In this document: piece by piece, positions 16,823 through 21,915 of the stretch | Numbering within the stretch: position 1 is the first letter of the stretch | Layout of the letters: every line of letters begins with the position of its first letter | NCBI GenBank assembly: GCA_003427395.1 | Contig: BFEA01000037.1 | Coordinates: 1,355,845-1,377,759, forward strand | Origin: Chara braunii | Lineage: Eukaryota; Streptophyta; Charophyceae; Charales; Characeae | Length of the DNA stretch: 21,915 bases | Reading direction: 5' to 3' | The notes under the pieces: generated by a model | What the model was told of the DNA's origin: nothing | Seen by the model: the letters and a program-made list of their open reading frames with translations, nothing else | The model's database searches: none | Translations under genes and position numbers: made by a program

Positions 16823-17236
16823 TCAATCGTCGTATTGAGCAGGACGACGACGAGTGCGTTGTGGACGCTCAGAAGCATCCGACTGCTGCTGAAGGTCTGC
16901 CTCAGATGGAGCAGGGTCGACTTCAGTGGTCTCCTCAGCCGAGGGAGAAGGAAGAGGGTCAGTGGGCTGAGGAGGAGCGGTCAACCCAACACGACGAGCA
17001 CGGTCATAGGCACGCACAAACATACGAGCGTGCTGCAAGTGCTCGGGGGGCTCCCAAGTAGCCTTCTCATCAGGGTAACCCTTCCAACGTAAGAGATACT
17101 CGACGGTGGGAGGGTTGTCGTTGGTGACTCAGCGAACAACGATGTCTGAAACGAGGAACTCCTTGTGGTCGTCCACCATGATGGGTGGAGGACGCTCGTA
17201 TGGTCGTCCAGCGAAACATTCAGACGGTCAATCACC
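16823..17236 (-). pseudogene. Integrase C-terminus and chromodomain of a minus-strand chromovirus (E3-minus)
   Basis: Read on the minus strand: PSECFAGRPYERPPPIMVDD, KEFLVSDIVV, then a TGA, then VEYLLRWKGYPDEKATWEPP and EHLQHARMFVRAYDRARR. This is a canonical chromodomain with the WKGY and TWEP signature. It is followed by a Pro/Glu/Ser-rich tail ending RTRRRPAQYDD and a stop at 16823-16825. It represents only the last part of pol. Upstream it is fused to gag sequence (see 17237-18090), so protease, RT, RNase H and the integrase core are absent. Confidence 0.85.
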
Positions 17237-18090
17237 TAAGCGAGACTGGACAGTGCCGTCCTCGACGATGGTAGGAGAATAGTCAATAGAAGGCTCGTCA
17301 TAGCTAGACGAGTAGGCGTCAGGTGGGAAGCAGTTGTAGGGGTAGGAGGTGGGAAGCGAGGGATGCCAGGCCGGCAGCGCCACGAGAGTCGGACCAGCAT
17401 GCACTGACGACACGCTCGAAGGCTTCAGTCACGTCATGTCGGGCTCCGAAGCGATCCTCGAGGAATGCCGAAAGATCCATGAAGGTCAGGGTCCTACCCT
17501 CACGAAGGGAGTGGGTGCAGAAATCCTCCCAGGTGTCGAATGGACCGCCACACAGGCGCATGGAGAGGTGATCCACCCATGTGTTGGGTGGGACGCCCAT
17601 GAGTTGGAGCGTGCGGGTGGCAGACTGCAGCCACCGAGACACGCGTATCCCTGTACCGTCATACAAGGCAATATCCGTCAAGCGGACGAGACGTGCGCCA
17701 CCATTTTGGCGGCGAGGAGATTGAGGAGCAGAGGCCTGCGCTACGGCTGAGCAAGTTGGCGCAGGTCCTGGAGAAGGGGGCGCAACTGACTTTACACCCG
17801 GGCCGCATAGGGGAGCGGCGGGGGCAACAACGACAGGCTGCGAGGGAGTTGAGGTAGAAGAGGTCACAACAATCGAGGGAGTAGGAAGGAGGTAGAATGG
17901 GGTTTGAGGGGGTGCAGTGCGGGGGAAGCGAGCCTGCATGGATGGAAGAGTAGAGGACGAAGGGGGTGCGCCCGAAGCCGCGGCCACCTGTGATGGTAGG
18001 GGTGGTTGAAGGTGTAAGAGGGCGAGGTCGGCCCGGATTTGGGCAGGCTCGGTCTCAAGACAGCGGACATAGATCGAGGAGAGAGGTACC
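17237..18090 (-). pseudogene. gag: Minus-strand gag fragment joined to the integrase end
   Basis: The minus-strand frame opens after a TAG near 18090. It runs through a Pro/Ser/Ala-rich region, then LVRLTDIALYDGTGIRVSRW, QLMGVPPNTWVDHLSMRLC, TWEDFCTHSLREG and LSAFLEDRFGARHDVTEAFE, the gypsy capsid fold region, ending near 17319. A second frame (from 17413 to a stop at 17228-17230) carries YSSSYDEPSIDYSPTIVEDG, which reads straight into the chromodomain-containing segment apart from one TGA. Gag thus passes into the integrase C-terminus around 17340-17400 through an internal deletion of most of pol. Confidence 0.75.
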
Positions 18091-18213
18091 CTAAATCACA
18101 TATATATCACACCAAAAAAAAAAACAAGAAAAAAAGCAAAAAATCACCACAATATGACAGTTTCGGTGCAATTCGGTGCAAAATTCGTCGAAAATAACAC
18201 CCGTGGTTAACCG
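18091..18213. other. A-rich junction between divergent gypsy fragments
   Basis: An A-rich tract (about 18113-18148) and a short tandem repeat TTCGGTGCAA (18163 and 18173) lie between the minus-strand gag start and the first open plus-strand gag frame. It marks a rearrangement point. No LTR is recognisable here. Confidence 0.45.
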
Positions 18214-18986
18214 CATATCGGGGTCTTTCAGGACGCCTGCCTCATTTGTGATGTATCGTTCCTCCTCGAGGCTGCCCTCATTGATCGTTGCTTGGCCAGC
18301 CTTCCCCTTGAGTACCGCTCCGAGCTATGGCGGTATGACTTCACATCGGCCCCGCAGGCTTACGAGGCCGCTAGGGCCCATCAGCAGACTGGTTACGTTC
18401 CCTCCTCCTCTCACGACACTTCCCAATGTCGTTCCCCTTTCCAAGCTCGTCCCCGTCGTTCCCCGCAGCAGGGCCGTCACTTCTCGCGCCGCTTCAGCGC
18501 GCTACAGTATGGTGACCAGGACGTTGTTGCCCTGCTGTCGCCTGAGGGTGACCATAGCGACGACCTCGACCTTTGCGAGGCCGTCCACTACCACCTGGAG
18601 GACTCTACTCTCCCTATAGTCGAGCGCCTCCAGCTCGCCCTCTCCACCCTCTCCTGGGCACGCAGCCGCTCTGGTCACGCTGGCGCGTCACCCCCCGAGG
18701 TCCCTTAGCAGGACCTCCCTCAGAGCTTTGTCCCTCCTCGCGGTGTCCTTTCCGCTGAGGAGCGCGAGGCCATTTTGGGCCGGCGTGGGTGTTTGCGCTG
18801 CCGCTAGGACGATCATACCTCCTCGGGGTGCCCTTACACCGCCGCCTTCGACCGCCACTACGCTGAGCTCTCTCGCCAACGTCGTTCTCAGTCCCCCCCC
18901 GACGTCGCGCATCCCCACGACACCTCCTAGCCACGATGTAGTGTACACCTGCGCCCTCCTCAGTAGACGATTTCCCGACATCTCCA
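18214..18986 (+). pseudogene. gag: Gag C-terminal half with zinc knuckle, plus strand (E3-plus)
   Basis: Frame 1 opens after a TAA near 18211 with FQDACLICDVSFLLEAA, then ASLPLEYRSELWRYDFTSAP and AYEAARAHQQTGY, the end of a gypsy capsid. It continues through an Arg/Ser/Gln-rich segment and an acidic segment to a CCHC knuckle CLRCR-x-DDHTSSGC. Stops in this frame are TAG at 18706, 18805 (inside the knuckle), 18928 and 18964, with no TAA or TGA. The N-terminal part of gag is missing here but is present, in the opposite orientation, to the left. The frame shifts to 0 near 18990. Confidence 0.78.
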
Positions 18987-19640
18987 TTGTGGTTTGCCCC
19001 TCTTGCTACTGGAGTTGAGGTATCGCAGGACCCGGCGTTTGCGCCTCCGCAGACCACCGTCTCCCCTCCTACCTCTCTGCGACTACCGACTCGTCGAGCC
19101 ACTCGCTCGGCCCGTTGCAGCGAGCAGCTTGAGACTCACGAGGATGTTGTGTCCTCCCTTCTGGACTTTAGCATGCACCAGGCTCGTCAAGAGCGACTCA
19201 CCCCCCATGTCGCTGCACTTTGTCGCCTTCTCGCCATCCTCTCCGACCCTGATCACACCCTCCCGATCATTCCAGTACGAAAGGGGACCTCCACGAGGGT
19301 GTCCTCAGCGCTGTGGGATTCCGGTTCTCAGGGCGACTTCATCCACCCATGTGTGGTGAAAGAAGCCCACTTACCCATGACAAGGTCTCCGACTCCCATC
19401 TCCGTCACCCTAGGGGATGACAAGACCCAGCGCTTCTTCAATCAGACACCCTTTCTTCCTCACTCTGGAGCCGATTGATCGTCCCCCGACGTCTCGTTGT
19501 CACCGTTCCTCTGCACATCTCGATGTGATGGAGACGAGGTACGACTTCATTCTCGGTACTCCGTGGTCTCGTCGGTTCCGCAGCACCAAGGCCAATTGGG
19601 CAATCAACACTCTCGTTCTCAAAACTAAGTGTGGACATAC
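18987..19640 (+). pseudogene. Aspartic protease region of E3-plus
   Basis: In frame 0, SALWDSGSQGDFIHPCVV contains the active-site Asp-Ser-Gly (Asp codon 19317-19319), followed by ISVTLGDDKTQ. After a shift to frame 1 near 19440 come TLEPIDRPPTSRC and YDFILGTPWSRR, the second protease signature, then NTLVLKTKCGHTYRIP. Upstream of the active site is a stretch (LETHEDVVSSLLDFSMHQA) that links nucleocapsid and protease. Sequence and codon use differ clearly from E1 (much more GC-rich), so this is another chromovirus family. Confidence 0.75.
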
Positions 19641-20930
19641 GTATCGCATACCTTTCATAGGTACCACTGTGACACCACGCCCCGATCCTCCTCTCCCGGA
19701 GCCTTTCGTGCCCACACCATCTCCTACTATCACCATCACCTCGCCTCGGCAGTTCGCCCACTTCCTCCGACAGGACGACGTCAACTTTTTTACGGTGAAC
19801 ATTATGGATCTCTTGCACTATGATCCACCTTGTCTAGACGCCGAGCTCGTCTCTCTAAAGCCAGATCCTCCTATTATCTTCATGGCTTCCATCTCTACTT
19901 CCCGCCCTCCCCCGTCCGTCGAGTCCACCCCGCCGTCGCGCGCTGATGCCGACGCTAAGGAACTCGCATGCTATACGACCAACTTGGAGCCCGCAATGCT
20001 AGACGACATCCCACCGATGGGCGACGCCGAGCACTCCATCCAGCTTGTGCCTGACTATCGTGTTCACCACCAAGCACCCTACAGACTCTCGATTCCCGAC
20101 GCCACTGAACTCGAGCGTAAGCTTGAGGAGCTCCCGAGACTGGGTTTCATTAAACCCAGCAACTCCCGGAGGATGCACCCGTCCTCTTTGCTCACAAAGG
20201 GGATGGGACTCTTCGTCTATGCATCGACTATTGCGGTCTCAACCACTACACGGTTAAGAACAACTACCCCATGCCTCGTTCCGACGAGTTGTTCGACGAC
20301 CTAGCAGGCAACCGCTTCTTTACGAAGATTGATCTTCGTAGCGATTACCATCAAATCCGCGTCGCTGCAGCGGACCAGCCGAAGACAGCGTTCCAATTGC
20401 CCTTCGGCCATTGTGAGTTTACGGTGATGCCATTCGATCTCAACGACGCACCCGCTACCTTCCAGACGACGATGAACGACATCTTCAAGGACATCCTGGA
20501 GCAGTACGTTCTCATCTACCTCGACGATGTCCTAATCTACATTCGTACCCTTGAGGGGCATCTCAGACACCTCTGCGACGTCCTTGACCGCTTGCACAGG
20601 CATGGCTTGTACGCCAAGTTGAGCAAGTGGCGCTTTGCCTAGCACAAAGTGGATTTCATAGGACACTACGTGTCTGAGCAGGGTCTTTACATGGACGACA
20701 CAAAGATCAATTGCGGAGTGGCCCGTCCCCACCTCCGCCAAGCAGCTTCGCAGCTTCCTAGGCCTCATTAGCTACTATAGTAATTTCATCCACGGATACG
20801 CTAGGTATTCCAACGTCTTTACCTCCACCCTCCTCTTCAAGAACCAGCCATGGGCTTGCACACCCCTCCACGAGGACGCCTTCCACGCCTTCAAGAAGGC
20901 GGTGACATGTGCACCGGTTCTTCACCGCAC
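19641..20930 (+). pseudogene. Reverse transcriptase of E3-plus, truncated before RNase H
   Basis: A frame-1 linker (to about 20160) ends with YRVHHQAPYRLSIPDATELE and LEELPRLGFIKPSNS, the start of RT. It shifts to frame 0 at PEDAPVLFAHKGDGTLRLCI, followed by FFTKIDLRSDYHQIRV, MPFDLNDAPATFQ (where G-L-T-N is usual) and LIYLDDVLIY with the intact catalytic Asp pair. TAG stands at 20640-20642. After a further shift near 20712 come QLRSFLGLISYYSNFI and FHAFKKAVTCAPVLHRTSG. Homology stops at about 20930, so RNase H and integrase are lost. The sequence passes at once into an oppositely oriented gag fragment. Confidence 0.85.
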
Positions 20931-21421
20931 GAGTGGCGCGGGGCATCCCATAAGGGGGAGAGCCAGGTGGCACTGCAGTCGTGTGAAGGGGAGGGAGATG
21001 TGGGGCATCCGGAAAAGATGAGACCGCGGCAGAGGGTTGTGGTCCCATGGCGACCGGAATCTGGGCGGGTGTGCCCCGTAGAGTGAGGGAAGACCTGGCC
21101 CGTGGCGGCCGTCACGCTAGGAGCGTGGACGGTCACCAGGATGGCCGTGTCGGGGGCAGCGGAGGAGGAAGCTCCACCGTGGCCACCATGTCGGAGGACG
21201 AGGGACCCGGACTGGGAGCCAGGGGAAGAGAGAGAGTGGGGAGAGGAATTTTGTAGGCCAGCGGCAAGAGTCGCCACCTGCGCCTGTAAGGGCGCAAGGA
21301 GGGAGGTGAGGAGGGTGTGCAGATCCCCCTTGGGCTGATGGCCCTGGTCCGTCGGCACGGGTATGGAGCCCGGTGCCGAAGGCGTCGCCTCGTCGGCGGC
21401 TTGTCACACGCCGTCGGCCAT
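20931..21421 (-). pseudogene. gag: Gag N-terminal fragment, minus strand (E4)
   Basis: On the minus strand an ATG at 21421 begins MADGV, then TGA, then QAADEATPSAPGSIPVPTDQ in the same frame. KGDLHTLLTSLLAPLQAQVA and LAAGLQNSSPHSLSS follow, a helix-rich N-terminal gag region, and then Ser/Gly/Thr-rich sequence. The fragment ends at the junction with the RT piece near 20931. The likely original codon at the TGA is CGA or TGG, which is inference. The assignment rests on style and context (Ala/Gln-rich gag start next to a leader) rather than on a strong motif. Confidence 0.5.
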
Positions 21422-21915
21422 GGGGAGGTGACGGGCCGGACTAGAGGGGGCCAGAGGAGGTCCGCGTGAGCGGAGGGCGTAGGGGGGGGTCCGCAGTTGA
21501 AAACGACGGCCGGAGCTAGTGAGTCGAGCGCGGGCGCCCGCAAAGGGGGAGGGGTGGCTTGGGTCCAGGGTGCCCGAATCGAAAGGGGAAGTAGGGGGGT
21601 TAGGAAAACCCTAAACCCTAGAAAAAACCTAAGAAAACCCTAACCGGAGTTTGAGTGGTTAGGGTAGGGTACCGGTGACCTAGTCAAGAAAATAGAATAG
21701 CAAGCATGGGGGGGGAGGCGGAAGGAAAATAAAATAGCTGGCACAACACTTCTTCAACACCAGCGCGCCACACTACACAACCATACACACACTGTGGCCA
21801 GTGTGTTATGGCAGCAGCTACGCACGTGCATGGCCAGCAGCTGCCTTCGAACCCTGGCAGCAGCATGCATCGCGGATCTTGATGATAAATAATCTGGGAG
21901 CGGGGCGGCGGGGGG
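21422..21915 (-). other. Leader region of E4 with telomere-like motifs
   Basis: There is no coding sequence of note. It contains AAACCCTAAACCCTAG and AAAACCCTAACC (21606-21644) and GGTTAGGGTAGGGT (21658-21671), which resemble plant telomere repeats or telo-boxes. There is a G-run (21708-21717) and, at 21848-21860, TTCGAACCCTGGC, resembling a tRNA T-arm sequence. The window ends in G/C-rich sequence. No LTR border could be fixed. Confidence 0.4.

Noticed and set aside
18614-19102. Arg/Gly-rich minus-strand frames opposite E3-plus gag
   Set aside because: They are GC-rich shadow frames with no domain, and the plus strand carries recognisable gag.
21840-21875. tRNA gene suggested by the TTCGAACCC T-arm-like sequence
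   Set aside because: No acceptor stem, anticodon arm or D-arm could be fitted around it.

Overview
Organism and overall character. This is nuclear DNA from a green-lineage eukaryote, most likely a charophyte alga such as Chara. The evidence is chromodomain-bearing Ty3/gypsy elements, a gag start of the MVDTRSGKST type that I associate with Chara (recall, not checked), a candidate split gene with GTAAG...AG junctions, a hAT-type MITE and AT-rich repeats. No bacterial operon structure, rRNA or tRNA gene is visible. Most of the window is transposable-element wreckage. It also carries an N gap (10553-10670) and a sequencing-adapter scar (13437-13474).

Layout. 1-6503: a nearly full-length but dead Ty3/gypsy chromovirus on the + strand (E1): leader with an array of TTGAC boxes, gag with CCHC knuckle, aspartic protease, reverse transcriptase, RNase H, integrase, chromodomain, then a polypurine/LTR-start block. 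6504-7387: its probable 3' LTR. 7388-8062: a 5'-truncated second copy (E2) keeping only the integrase C-terminus, chromodomain and the same terminal block. 8063-8999: GC-rich and then pyrimidine-rich non-coding DNA. 9000-10222: a broken locus pairing a Josephin-like deubiquitinase domain with Ser/Val repeats and RING-finger segments. 10223-10837: a tandem repeat, the N gap and a possible terminal exon. 11285-11967 and 14373-15239: two copies of one AT-rich repeat, the second carrying a 185-bp MITE in an 8-bp target duplication.

The most unusual part is 12535-13297. It holds nine copies of a 20-base core, each embedded in a stem whose arms differ between copies yet stay complementary (compensatory changes). 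This looks like an undescribed structured-RNA or hairpin repeat family. It is followed directly by a 178-bp artefact made of a Nextera mate-pair junction and a duplicated flank.

14209-15893 can be read as a five-exon gene for a small one-helix membrane protein with 44-63 nt introns. 15894-21915 is a patchwork of rearranged gypsy fragments: a minus-strand gag joined directly to an integrase C-terminus/chromodomain (16823-18090), a plus-strand gag-C/protease/RT piece (18214-20930) and another minus-strand gag N-terminus with leader (21421 leftward). These fragments do not cooperate with host genes. In-frame stops inside the plus-strand fragments are almost all TAG.
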